DNA from: Arenibacter sp041392165
GTDB taxonomy: Bacteria; Bacteroidota; Bacteroidia; Flavobacteriales; Flavobacteriaceae
DNA length: 64,000 bases
Assembly: GCA_041392165.1 (NCBI GenBank)
Contig: JAWKMN010000003.1
Span: forward strand, 310,001-374,000
Direction: 5' to 3'
Part shown: piece after piece, positions 1 through 9,619 of the stretch
Layout of the letters: each line of letters opens with the position of its first letter
How positions within the stretch are numbered: position 1 is the stretch's first letter
The notes under the pieces: model-generated
Database searches by the model: none
Told to the model about the DNA's origin: nothing
Seen by the model: only the letters and a program-made list of their open reading frames with translations
Position numbers and translations under genes: made by a program

Positions 1-97
1 TGTTAAAATTTTGTTATTTAAGGCCAAGAAGTGAAACAAATTTAACCGAATGGAGTCTGTTAGGGTAATCAATAATCACTAATTAATCTTATTCATC

Positions 98-493
98 ATG
101 AGAAAAACAATTTTAACAGTCGCCATGGCATTCATGTTCATGGTTGCAGGCGTTCGTGCCGAGAGTAGTAACAACTATGCTATAAGTGAATCGGTATTAA
201 TGGTCAAACCCGGGGAATTAAGTTCTTTTTGTAAGGCAATCGTAAAAGGGGATATGGAAACCGTTAAACGATTAATTGAGCTGGGTGAGGATGTTAATCA
301 GAAATCTTTGGGAAAAACACCTGCCATCTTTGCCGCACGTTACAATAAATATGAAATTTTGGAACTCCTTATCGCCAACGGTGCCGATCTTAAAATTAAG
401 TGCGATAATGGCTACAATGCGAAAAAGCACGCAGAACTCTCCAATGCCACCGAGGCCTTGGAAGTAATCAATGCCAATCTTAAGAAGAAGTAG
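98..493 (+). CDS. Secreted ankyrin-repeat protein
   Basis: A 131-residue protein with a signal peptide (about residues 1-21, cleavage after VRA) followed by two to three ankyrin-type repeats over about residues 43-125. The helix-turn-helix pattern is visible in stretches such as GDMETVKRLIELGEDVN, GKTPAIFAARYNKYEILELL and IANGADL. Ankyrin repeats bind proteins; no enzymatic motif is present. The export signal places it in the periplasm or outside the cell. The gene stands alone and is followed by a strong terminator. The partner is unknown. Confidence 0.85.
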   Translation: MRKTILTVAMAFMFMVAGVRAESSNNYAISESVLMVKPGELSSFCKAIVKGDMETVKRLIELGEDVNQKSLGKTPAIFAARYNKYEILELLIANGADLKIKCDNGYNAKKHAELSNATEALEVINANLKKK

Positions 494-510
494 TGGGCCT
501 ACCTTTTAAT

Positions 511-547
511 AAAAAAACCTATCGAAAATTTTCGATAGGTTTTTTTA
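511..547 (+). terminator. Rho-independent terminator after the ankyrin gene
   Basis: AACCTATCGAAAA pairs with TTTTCGATAGGTT as a near-perfect palindrome, flanked by an A-run on the left and a T-run on the right. It could therefore work in both directions, serving the ankyrin gene and the small minus-strand gene downstream of it. Confidence 0.85.
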
Positions 548-599
548 TTGTTTTCAATTTGCTTTTATAGTGTTCAGGTAAAAGAGCAAATCGGATGGT

Positions 600-767
600 T
601 TAGAATTCAAATCCCGTAAAGGCCCTAAAGGCAAAAGCATAAAGTGCCATGAATAACATTGCCACACAGAAAACAGAGTATATTTTTAACAATACTACCA
701 CATATTCCGGTTTACAATTTTCGAATGCTGCTAAATAAATGTTCTTAAAATGTAATAAAATTCCCAT
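600..767 (-). CDS. Small single-span membrane protein (DUF6747-like)
   Basis: A 55-codon frame that starts at ATG with MGILLHFKNIYLAAFE and ends ALYAFAFRAFTGFEF. It has an amphipathic N-terminus, a hydrophobic span around residues 27-47 (VLLKIYSVFCVAMLFMALYA) and a short aromatic tail. The closing RxxTGF motif resembles small flavobacterial membrane proteins that I recall as DUF6747; that assignment is from memory. The gene converges on the bidirectional terminator at 511-547. Function unknown. Confidence 0.6.
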   Translation of the reverse strand: MGILLHFKNIYLAAFENCKPEYVVVLLKIYSVFCVAMLFMALYAFAFRAFTGFEF

Positions 768-891
768 ATAGTCTCATTTAAATTATTGTAAATCAAAGCT
801 ATAAGGGTTAAATTGTGTGGGTAATAAGATTTGGTTCTGGTGCAATATACCAATAATACCCTGAAATACTAATCTTGGAAAGGGAAATCCG

Positions 892-1659
892 CTATTGTTG
901 CCCTTTAAATCGTTCAATGGCTTCTTTTATGCGTTCAATTCTATTATCGGGATCGGGATGTGTACTCTGAAATTCAGGTACCCTATTGGGTCCGGCGGCC
1001 GACTTTAATATTTCCATTACTTTGATCATTTCATAAGGGTCGTAATTGGATTGTATCATAAAAAGTACCCCAAGCTCATCGCTTTCCAATTCATCGTCCC
1101 TGCCGTTGGTCAATAAGGTATTTTGGCCAATACTACTGACAATTCCGCCGGCATCGGCACCAACGGAAGCTCCCATGCTTACGGTCTGCCAAAAGTTGCT
1201 ATCGGCAATCCTTTCTGCCGAGTGTCTGCCAATTACATGCCCTATCTCATGTCCCAGTACCCCTGCCAGTTGTGCTTCGTTCAATTTGGAGAAAAGGGCG
1301 TAGGTGATAAAAATTGGTCCGCCCGGCAAGGCAAAGGCATTGATGGTCTGTTCATCTGCCAATAGATGAAAATCATATTTATAGGGTGTTTCCCTGGCAA
1401 TACTGTTATTTACCAATTTATTTCCCAACTGATCTACAAAGGACTGTAAACGTTCATCAGGATATAGGCCGCCATATTGTTGTGCCACTTCGGGAGCGCT
1501 CTGTAGGCCAATGGCCACTTCTTGTTCCGTACTCATATTAATGTTCTGGACCCTGCCGGTATAGGGGTTTTCTTCCCTGTTATTGCAGCGCTGGACAAAG
1601 GCAAAGGCTACAATCGCCAAGCCTATAAATATCCTAATTTTCCAACTACCTCTTCCCAT
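892..1659 (-). CDS. M48 family metalloprotease, envelope-anchored
   Basis: A 255-residue zinc peptidase. An N-terminal hydrophobic segment (residues 8-22) is a membrane anchor or signal. The M48 zinc motif HEIGH is at 137-141 and the third ligand is expected at E192 in LESDELG. NAFALPGG precedes the HExxH, as in the YcaL/LoiP/BepA group of envelope quality-control proteases. It lacks the multi-span membrane domain of HtpX, so it is probably a periplasm-facing protease of damaged envelope proteins. C25 in VQRC is not a convincing lipobox. Confidence 0.9.
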   Translation of the reverse strand: MGRGSWKIRIFIGLAIVAFAFVQRCNNREENPYTGRVQNINMSTEQEVAIGLQSAPEVAQQYGGLYPDERLQSFVDQLGNKLVNNSIARETPYKYDFHLLADEQTINAFALPGGPIFITYALFSKLNEAQLAGVLGHEIGHVIGRHSAERIADSNFWQTVSMGASVGADAGGIVSSIGQNTLLTNGRDDELESDELGVLFMIQSNYDPYEMIKVMEILKSAAGPNRVPEFQSTHPDPDNRIERIKEAIERFKGQQ

Positions 1660-1914
1660 GTTAATGTGTTGTTAGGAGTACTTAATGTACAAAAAAATCA
1701 TTTTATCTTGTGGTTGCCCTATGGAATTTTATTAACCTTCATAAGTCCTTTTATAACTAGGACCTAAAGTCATTGGCGTTTGTTGTAACCCGCTTTTTTG
1801 ATGCTATTTATCCAAATATAAAGGAATGCCTTAATGGGCAGCTTGTGTTGGGACCTTTGTCCTAGGTCTTGCAATTATGTGCTTTTTTCTTTAATCGGAC
1901 AATGGTGATTTCAG

Positions 1915-2649
1915 TTATAAAAGATCGGGGTTAATGTCTAAAATATTATTTTGTATATATCCCTTTAGAAATCCCGAGGTGAAGTTTTCCTGTCCTATGA
2001 TGTTTTCCTCCAATAGAAGCTTAAATATATTCTTTCGTCTAAAGGTTTTTAGCATAGGAATGGAAATAGGGGCATAGCTATAATGCCAGGGTTCGTATTT
2101 AAATCCCTTTCTCTTGGGATTATCGGTATATACCAAATAAAAACCATACTTATGGGCATTGTCGTCCATCCATTTTTTGAGAAGGGAGAAAGGGCCTCCT
2201 TCCTCAAATTTTTCAGGGACCAACACATCTCCAGTAGTTTTTGGATAGCCGTCAATGATGTCTATATCCGTTCCCCAATGATGCCTACTGGTACCGGGGA
2301 TGGTAGAATATTCTATAATTTTTTCAATGGCGCCTAATTTGGTCATCCCTTTTTCTTCGGTATACTGTAGGTATTTGCGTTCCCAAATGGCTTCCTGACG
2401 ATAAAAATTACGATAACTGGATACAATTTTTAAGTCCATACCATCACTATAGGCCGCTTTTTTCATCTCAACAAAGGCATCATGGGCCTCTTTTCTTAGG
2501 TTGATGTTCTCCCCATATAATTTAATATCCACTTTGCCCATGAGTTCGTCCACGGAATATTCCGTTTCCTGGGAAAGGGTAAGGCCCGGTAGTAATGAAA
2601 GGGCCAGACCGGTATAGCTGCTTTTTTTAATAAAAGATCTTCTTTGCAT
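1915..2649 (-). CDS. D-alanyl-D-alanine carboxypeptidase family protein (M15B, VanY-type)
   Basis: A 244-residue zinc peptidase with the M15 signature SRHHWGTDID (S121, H123, D130 as SxHxxGxxxD) and EPWHY at 186-190, which supplies the third zinc ligand H189. The N-terminus MQRRSFIKKS followed by a hydrophobic stretch looks like a twin-arginine signal, and a tatA gene is present elsewhere in the window. The family trims D-Ala or a related residue from peptidoglycan peptides. The gene is monocistronic; the flanking 250-base gaps show no further gene. Confidence 0.88.
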   Translation of the reverse strand: MQRRSFIKKSSYTGLALSLLPGLTLSQETEYSVDELMGKVDIKLYGENINLRKEAHDAFVEMKKAAYSDGMDLKIVSSYRNFYRQEAIWERKYLQYTEEKGMTKLGAIEKIIEYSTIPGTSRHHWGTDIDIIDGYPKTTGDVLVPEKFEEGGPFSLLKKWMDDNAHKYGFYLVYTDNPKRKGFKYEPWHYSYAPISIPMLKTFRRKNIFKLLLEENIIGQENFTSGFLKGYIQNNILDINPDLL

Positions 2650-2899
2650 AGGGTATTGATTATATTATTACAAACAATCCATTTTAATCCTAATTGCCCC
2701 AAAAATACTGCCACGTTTTATAAGGTGTGGGTATTTATCCATATAATCGGGAATATGTGGATAAAATTAAAACCATAAAGTTACTTAATTTCCGTAAGAT
2801 TTGGTCCTGGTCCGGGAGGATTTAGCGTTAAGGACAAAGGCTGGCCGGTAGGCAGATCTGTAATTTTATTGCTCCCAATGGTTGCCGGGAATTGTTTAA

Positions 2900-4069
2900 T
2901 TAGTTCTCCGAATTTTGGGAGAGGTACAAATAGCCCTGATGTTTCACTTTAATGTCTTTTAGTGTTATAATGTAAAAATATACCCCCGATGACAATCCCG
3001 TATCTCCCTTGACCAACATATTTCTGTTGGAGATGCCTTCAAATTCATTCCTGTAATTTTCTTTGTAATATACCAGAACGCCGTACCTATTGAAGATTTG
3101 CAGAAGATTGTTGGGCGATTCCTCTATACTATCTATAACAAGAAAATCGTTGGTGCCATCGCCGTTTGGGGTAAGAAAATAATTGCCTAGGTCTATGGTA
3201 CTGAGGCTTTCGTTCAGATCTAGTGCCCCACCGATCGTAATGATCTCATAATCATTGGGAACAAAGGTATCCGAACTTATCGATCCAAAGGAAAATTCCC
3301 CTTCCAATGCGGAATTTCCCAGGTTTACCCATTGCTGTTGATTTTTGCTCCAACCTACCACTATTAGGTCACTAATGTAGTCCCCAAGAATACCTATATT
3401 GCTCCAGTTGTCCCAGCTTAGTGTAACTATGCTGGGGGAATCTCCCTCCAAACGCCAAAATTCCCGGTTGCTTACGGCACCTACATTAAAATCTTTTGTT
3501 TCTGCATTGAAATAGTCAATAAAACTGGTGAGGTTATCGGGGCCTACAAAGAAATAGGCACATTTGGCCATTGCATTTACACTTTCCGAAGTAATGGTCA
3601 AGGGACGGATACGGTCGTCGTCCCCGACGGGAAAAGTAAAGGTGTCCTTATTGGTAATAGTTCCATACCCATCTATTTTGGTGTGGATTCCCTCACCCAC
3701 ATAAAACGAATCATCGGGAAAATTTAGGAAAATATCGGAGCGATCCCTTGGTGTAAATACGTTGCCGTGCACAAAATTGAAATTATTCAGGATCCCAACG
3801 CTTGTTTCCAGATAGAGTCCGTCGTTTACGGCCACCTCGGAATCATAAAAGACTGGGGCAAAGGCCCCGGAAATGGTCAAGGGGCCTTTAGTGCTATAAA
3901 AGCCTGCCAATCCTAAGTTCTCATCAAAGGTGCCATCGTTGATTACGTCCATGTGGAAACCTACCATAGCCGATTCGTGGATCTGTATAGTACCATAATT
4001 ATGTATGGCATCTTGGCCAACCACGTCGTACCAAGTAAAAAGTAATAATATGAGGGGCGTAATTCTCAC
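2900..4069 (-). CDS. T9SS type-B sorted surface protein, fibre-1 partner
   Basis: A 389-residue protein with a signal peptide (about 1-19), a central region with beta-rich character, and a C-terminal gliding-motility-associated (CHU_C, type-B sorting) domain beginning at LTPNGDGTNDF and ending near GVYFYIITLKD. This domain directs secretion through the type IX system. The start is GTG, 4 bases after the stop of the upstream fibre gene, so the two are probably co-transcribed and translationally coupled. It is paralogous over its whole length to the protein at 9620-10768, with shared motifs such as NLGLAGFY, GAFAPVFYD/GAFMPVFYD and FYVGE. The pairing suggests that it anchors, exports or caps the fibre. 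Confidence 0.85.
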   Translation of the reverse strand: MRITPLILLLFTWYDVVGQDAIHNYGTIQIHESAMVGFHMDVINDGTFDENLGLAGFYSTKGPLTISGAFAPVFYDSEVAVNDGLYLETSVGILNNFNFVHGNVFTPRDRSDIFLNFPDDSFYVGEGIHTKIDGYGTITNKDTFTFPVGDDDRIRPLTITSESVNAMAKCAYFFVGPDNLTSFIDYFNAETKDFNVGAVSNREFWRLEGDSPSIVTLSWDNWSNIGILGDYISDLIVVGWSKNQQQWVNLGNSALEGEFSFGSISSDTFVPNDYEIITIGGALDLNESLSTIDLGNYFLTPNGDGTNDFLVIDSIEESPNNLLQIFNRYGVLVYYKENYRNEFEGISNRNMLVKGDTGLSSGVYFYIITLKDIKVKHQGYLYLSQNSEN

Positions 4070-4073
4070 GTGC

Positions 4074-7000
4074 TTATTTTATTTTATTGATAATGAAGCT
4101 GGAAGTACCATTTCCAGAAAGATGAACATCCCCATTACCCCCTTCTCTTTTGGAAATTATGGTGATATCATCGTTGGCATTTAATTGTAAGATTTCGTTT
4201 AGGCTTATAGTGGGCATTAATTCATCATATCTAAAATAACCGGTAGCCCCTATTGCCCCCACAGCAGTTCCGTTGACATGGATTCTAAAGGATAGGCTAA
4301 CCCTGTCATCATCTGCCCATAGCGCTATATTGGCCCTAATATCATATCGGCCAGCTTCTTTGACCCTTAGGGTATTTCCGGATACTTGATACAAATTGTT
4401 CCCATCATCCTTATAGTCCTGATTTCCAAAAATTGGGACTGAAGTACCATTGTTGTTTAAATCGGTGTTGGTATTCCTATTTGTCCACCGCCCTCCAAAG
4501 TTGATTTTGGATTGGTGTAGTATGCCAGTGGCGCTAGCTGTTATTATTTTGTCGGATGCACTTGCATCCGGTAGGGATCTAATTCTTGTGGTGCCATTAA
4601 CATCCAATTTTTCTGTTGGATCGTTGGTGTCGATACCAACGTTCCCTCCATTTTCCAAAAACAATCGGTAATCGGCTATATTACTTTCTACAAAATTCAA
4701 GCCATTGGACAAAAGGTTCCAGTGCCATTTGGGCGTTCCGGTATTGTCTTCAAAAGCCAGAACATCAACTCCGTTTGCCCTTACCACCAAGGGGTGGTTG
4801 TTGAATGTGGTCGCTTGGTTCACTAAAACCTGGCCTTTGTTTCTTACGAGCCTTAATTTTTCGGTATTGTTGGCTTTTAGCACAAAATCTTGGGAATCGG
4901 TAGTTCCCGCAAAATTGGTATTGGCATTGGTTCCTGAGTTGCCCAACAATTCCCACGACGGATTTGCGGCATCCCCCTTGTCTCCTTTCTCACCCTGTAT
5001 TCCCTGAATACCTTGCGCCCCTGTATCCCCTTTCTCTCCTTGGATACCTTGAATTCCCTGTGCTCCAGTGTCGCCTTTGGGTCCAATGGCACCATCGATA
5101 CCGTCTGCTCCTGCTGGACCGGTTGCTCCTGTTGGGCCTTGCGCCCCTGTATCTCCTTTTTCCCCTTGGATACCTTGAATTCCTTGTGCTCCGGTATCTC
5201 CTTTTTCACCCTGAATTCCTTGCGCTCCGGTATCCCCTTTGTCTCCTTTCTCACCTTGGATTCCCTGAATTCCTTTCTCCCCTTGTATCCCTTGAGCTCC
5301 GGCATCCCCCTTGTCTCCTTTGGGTCCTTGAGCTCCTGTTGCACCAGCATCACCTTTGTCTCCTTTTTCACCCTGGATTCCTTGCGCTCCGGTTTCACCT
5401 TTGTCGCCTTTCTCGCCCTGAATTCCCTGTGCTCCGGTATCACCCTTGTCGCCCTTGTCCCCTTTGGGTCCAATGGCACCATCTAAACCGTCCAGACCTG
5501 CGGGTCCGACTGCACCAGTTGCTCCAGTGGCACCGGTTTCACCTTTTTCCCCTTGTATTCCCTGTGGACCAGTGTCTCCTTTCTCGCCTTGTATTCCTTG
5601 CGCTCCGGTATCCCCCTTGTCGCCTTTCTCACCTTGTACACCTTGGATTCCTTGTGCTCCGGTATCTCCTTTCTCACCCTGAATCCCCTGTGCTCCAGTG
5701 TCTCCTTTGGGGCCAATGGCACCATCTACACCGTCTGCTCCTGTGGGACCGACTGCACCAGTTGCTCCAGTGGCACCGGTTTCACCTTTTTCTCCTTGTA
5801 TTCCTTGTATCCCTTGCGCTCCGGTATCCCCCTTGTCGCCTTTCTCACCTTGTACACCTTGGATTCCTTGTGCTCCAGTGTCCCCTTTGGGTCCAATGGC
5901 ACCATCGATACCGTCTGCTCCTGCTGGACCGGTTGCTCCTGTTGCTCCAGTGGCACCGGTTTCACCTCTCCTTGGATCCCTTGTGCTCCGGTGTCCCCTT
6001 TGTCGCCTTTCTCACCCTGGATACCCTGGGCCCCAGTGTTTCCCTTTTCACCCTGGATTCCCTGAATTCCTTGCGCTCCGGTATCCCCTTTGTCGCCTTT
6101 CTCACCTTGGATTCCCTGAGTACCAGTGTCTCCCTTTTCACCTTGTGTGCCTTGTATTCCCTGTGTTCCGGTATCACCCTTGTCGCCCTTGTCCCCTTTG
6201 GGTCCAATGGCACCATCTACACCGTCCAAACCTGCGGGTCCGACTGCACCAGTTGCCCCATTGGCACCGGTTTCACCTTTTCTCCTTGGATCCCTTGCAC
6301 TCCGGTATCTCCTTTTTCACCTTGTATGCCTTGTATTCCCTGTGCCCCGGTATCGCCCTTGTCCCCTTTTTCACCTTTTTCTCCTTGTATTCCCTGCGCT
6401 CCGGTATCCCCCTTGTCGCCTTTCTCACCTTGTATACCTTGGATTCCTTGTGCTCCGGTATCTCCTTTCTCACCCTGAATCCCCTGTGCTCCAGTGTCTC
6501 CTTTGGGTCCAATGGCACCATCTACACTGTCCAAACCTTCCGACTGCACCAGTTGCTCCAGTGGCACCGGTTTCACCTTTTTCTCCTTGGATCCCTTTGC
6601 GCTCCGGTATCTCCTTTTTCTCCTTGTATTCCTTGTATCCCTTGCGCTCCGGTATCCCCCTTGTCGCCTTTCTCACCTTGTATACCTTGGATTCCTTGTG
6701 CTCCAGTGTCCCCTTTGGGTCCAATGGCGCCATCTACACCGTCCAGACCTGCGGGTCCGACTGCTCCTGTTGCACCAGCATCACCTTTGTCTCCTTTCTC
6801 ACCCTGTATACCTTGTGCTCCAGTGGCACCGGTTTCACCTTTTTCCCCTTGTATTCCCTGCGCTCCGGTATCCCCTTTGTCGCCTTTCTCACCTTGGATT
6901 CCCTGAGTACCAGTGTCTCCCTTTTCACCTTTTTCTCCTTGTATTCCCTGCGCTCCGGTATCCCCCTTGTCGCCTTTCTCACCTTGTATACCTTGGATTC

Positions 7001-9111
7001 CTTGTGCTCCGGTATCTCCTTTCTCACCCTGAATCCCCTGTGCTCCAGTGTCCCCTTGCCAATGGCGCCATCTACACCGTCCAGACCTGCGGGTCCGACT
7101 GCACCAGTTGCACCAGTTTCTCCTTTTTCACCTTGTACACCTTGGATTCCTTGTGCTCCAGTGTCCCCTTTGGGTCCAATGGCACCATCGATACCGTCTG
7201 CTCCTGCTGGACCGGTTGCTCCTGTTGCTCCAGTGGCACCGGTTTCACCTTTTTCCCCTTGTATTCCCTGTGCACCAGTGTCACCTTTGTCTCCTTTCTC
7301 ACCTTGGATTCCTTGTGCTCCAGTGTCCCCTTTGGGTCCAATGGTACCATCGATACCGTCTGCTCCTGCTGGACCGGTTGCTCCTGTTGCTCCAGTGGCA
7401 CCGGTTTCACCTTTTTCTCCTTGTATTCCCTGCGCTCCGGTATCCCCTTTGTCTCCTTTCTCACCTTGTACACCTTGGATTCCTTGTGCTCCAGTGTCCC
7501 CTTTGGGTCCAATGGCACCATCGATACCGTCTGCTCCTGCGGGTCCGACTGCACCAGTTGCTCCAGTGGCACCGGTTTCACCTTTTTCCCCTTGTATTCC
7601 CTGCGCTCCGGTATCCCCTTTGTCTCCTTTCTCACCTTGGATTCCCTGAATTCCTTGCTCACCTTGTATCCCTTGTGTTCCGGCATCCCCCTTGTCGCCT
7701 TTCTCACCTTGTATACCTTGGATTCCTTGTGCTCCGGTATCTCCTTTCTCACCCTGAATCCCCTGTGCTCCAGTGTCCCCTTTGGGTCCAATGGCACCAT
7801 CTACACCGTCCAAACCTGCGGGTCCGACTGCACCAGTTGCTCCAGTGGCACCGGTTTCACCTTTTTCTCCTTGGATCCCTTGCGCTCCGGTATCTCCTTT
7901 TTCACCTTGTATGCCTTGTATTCCCTGTGCTCCAGTGTCCCCTTTGGGGCCTATGGCACCATCGATACCGTCTGCTCCTGCGGGACCGGTTGCTCCAGTT
8001 GCTCCAGTGGCACCGGCTTCACCTTTTTCTCCTTGTATTCCCTGCGCTCCGGTATCCCCTTTGTCGCCTTTCTCACCTTGGATTCCCTGAATTCCTTGCT
8101 CTCCTGTATCTCCTTTCTCGCCTTGTATTCCTTGCGCTCCGGTATCACCCTTGTCGCCCTTGTCCCCTTTGGGTCCAATGGCACCATCTGCACCGTCTGC
8201 TCCTGCTGGACCGGTTGCTCCTGTTGCTCCAGTGGCACCGGTTTCACCTTTTCTCCTTGTATTCCCTGCGCTCCGGTATCCCCTTTGTCTCCTTTCTCGC
8301 CTTGGATCCCCTGAATTCCTTGCTCTCCTGTATCTCCTTTGGGTCCAATGGCACCATCGATACCGTCTTCTCCTGCGGGTCCGACTGCACCAGTTGCTCC
8401 AGTGGCACCGGTTTCACCTTTTTCCCCTTGTATTCCTTGAATCCCTTGCGCTCCAGCATCCCCCTTGTCTCCTTTCTCACCCTGGATTCCCCTGAATTCC
8501 TTGCTCCCTGTATCTCCTTTCTCTCCTTGGATACCTTGAATTCCCTGTGCTCCAGTGTCCCCTTTGGGTCCAATAGCACCATCTACACCGTCTGCTCCTG
8601 CGGGACCAGTTGCCCCTGTTGGCCCGGCCTCACCTTGTATCCCTTGTGCACCTGTTGCTCCAGTATCCCCTTTGGGTCCAATGGCACCATTGGTTCCATT
8701 AGTACCATTAATGCCCGCAGGCCCTTGTGGTCCTGTTAGGTTTGAAGTGGTAAATTTTGTTCCGTCCGTATAATGGAAAGTAATGGTTCCGTTGCCGTTA
8801 TCCACAGTAGATCGTATGCCAACGCCTCCCGTAGCATTGGAGCTCCCTGTACAAAGGTTGTTCCATTGTATCCCGTTGTAAAAGAAAACACATCGCGCAT
8901 CCGTGTTAAAGACCATTGCCCCACGAAGGGGTTGTATGGCCTGCATTTGGGTATTGGAAACCCGGGTAAGTACAAATGCTTTGGTACTGCTTTCCAATTC
9001 TATGATGGAAGCCCCATCGATACTGTTCGGATTTTTGCCAATTTTTACCTGTGCGGTTGCAAAGGTGCAACTCACCAAGATCAATAATAGGAGTGTTTTT
9101 TTAAAGTCCAT
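4074..9111 (-). CDS. Giant collagen-like fibre protein with C1q/TNF-like end (reading frame broken by indels)
   Basis: One ancestral gene of about 1,680 codons. The start is ATG (MDFKKTLLLL) with a signal peptide ending FATAQ. Then comes an about 95-residue N-domain (VKIGKNPNSIDGASIIELES) shared with the fibre gene at 10788-13455, about 1,250 residues of Gly-X-Y repeats, a tail-fibre-like linker (GNVGIDTNDPTEKLDVNG), and a beta-rich terminal domain ending SSFIINKIK that resembles C1q/TNF folds. In this sequence the frame is interrupted inside the repeats near 8247 (-1), 7054 (-4), 6597 (+1), 6537 (-5), 6280 (-1) and 5968 (-4), plus a compensated pair near 8490/8505. The summed shift exactly reconnects N- and C-terminal frames. 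This is either consensus error in repeats or slippage. A DNA stretch coding for Gly-X-Y on the minus strand also gives long meaningless plus-strand frames. Confidence 0.75.
4970..8737 (-). repeat. Collagen-like Gly-X-Y coding repeat array
   Basis: About 3.8 kb of tandem imperfect repeats built from modules such as GPKGDTGAQGIQGEKGDKG, GETGATGATGA and VGPAGADGIDGAI. DNA identity between modules is very high, with blocks of more than 60 identical bases recurring many times. This makes the stretch prone to slippage, recombination and assembly collapse. Confidence 0.93.
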
Positions 9112-9147
9112 TCGAAGGTGTTTGGGGTGCAATGACCTATATGGATC

Positions 9148-9155
9148 CAAAATTA
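9148..9155 (-). promoter_or_regulatory. Probable -7 element (TAATTTTG) of fibre-1 operon
   Basis: Read on the minus strand, TAATTTTG matches the Bacteroidota -7 consensus TAnnTTTG and lies 36 bases before the fibre-1 ATG. No clear -33 TTG is seen at the expected distance, so the call rests on the -7 box alone. Confidence 0.4.
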
Positions 9156-9295
9156 ACAAGCATTTAAAATAATGTTAAATTTATGTTGTGAACAGGAGGA
9201 AAGCTGTTGCGTACCGGCATCAAGGAAAATTTGGGCTATGAAATGTACCGTTTATCGATGGAACTATTGTAGGAAAATACGTATAGCATGATCGA

Positions 9296-9600
9296 TTCTG
9301 GATATGGGAAGTGAGATATTGGATGCTGGATATTAGATACTAGATGTTAGATATTAGAAATGAGATACTGGATGCTAGATGCTAGACGTTAGAATTTTAC
9401 CCTTGTAGTAGAAATTGTTAATTGATCCATGAACTTTCTCCCTGCCAACTGCCACTGCCAACCGAGCACTCGAACTTTAAACCTGAAACCTGAAACCTGA
9501 AACCTTGAACTTTCTCCCTGCCAACTGCTACTGCCTACTCAATACTAAGCTGAACTTTCAACATTATAACCTGAAACCTTAAACTTTCAACCTTTTCACC
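9296..9600. repeat. Intergenic degenerate heptanucleotide arrays
   Basis: The gap between fibre 1 and the next cassette holds no gene. It contains 7-bp tandem runs of three flavours. The first is of the AGATRYT type (ATTAGAT ACTAGAT GTTAGAT) at about 9305-9390. The second is of the CTGCCAA type at about 9437-9465 and 9515-9540. The third is CCTGAAA/CCTTGAA at about 9480-9515 and 9560-9600. The same families recur in other gaps of this window. Confidence 0.75.
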
Positions 9601-9619
9601 TTTGGGGTCGGGGAGGGGC

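Noticed and set aside
4964..8739. Long plus-strand frames rich in Pro, Cys, Leu and Ser, including one over 600 codons
   Set aside because: They are the antisense of Gly-X-Y coding repeats, which by codon structure lack stops on the other strand; the minus strand has signal peptide, domains and register.
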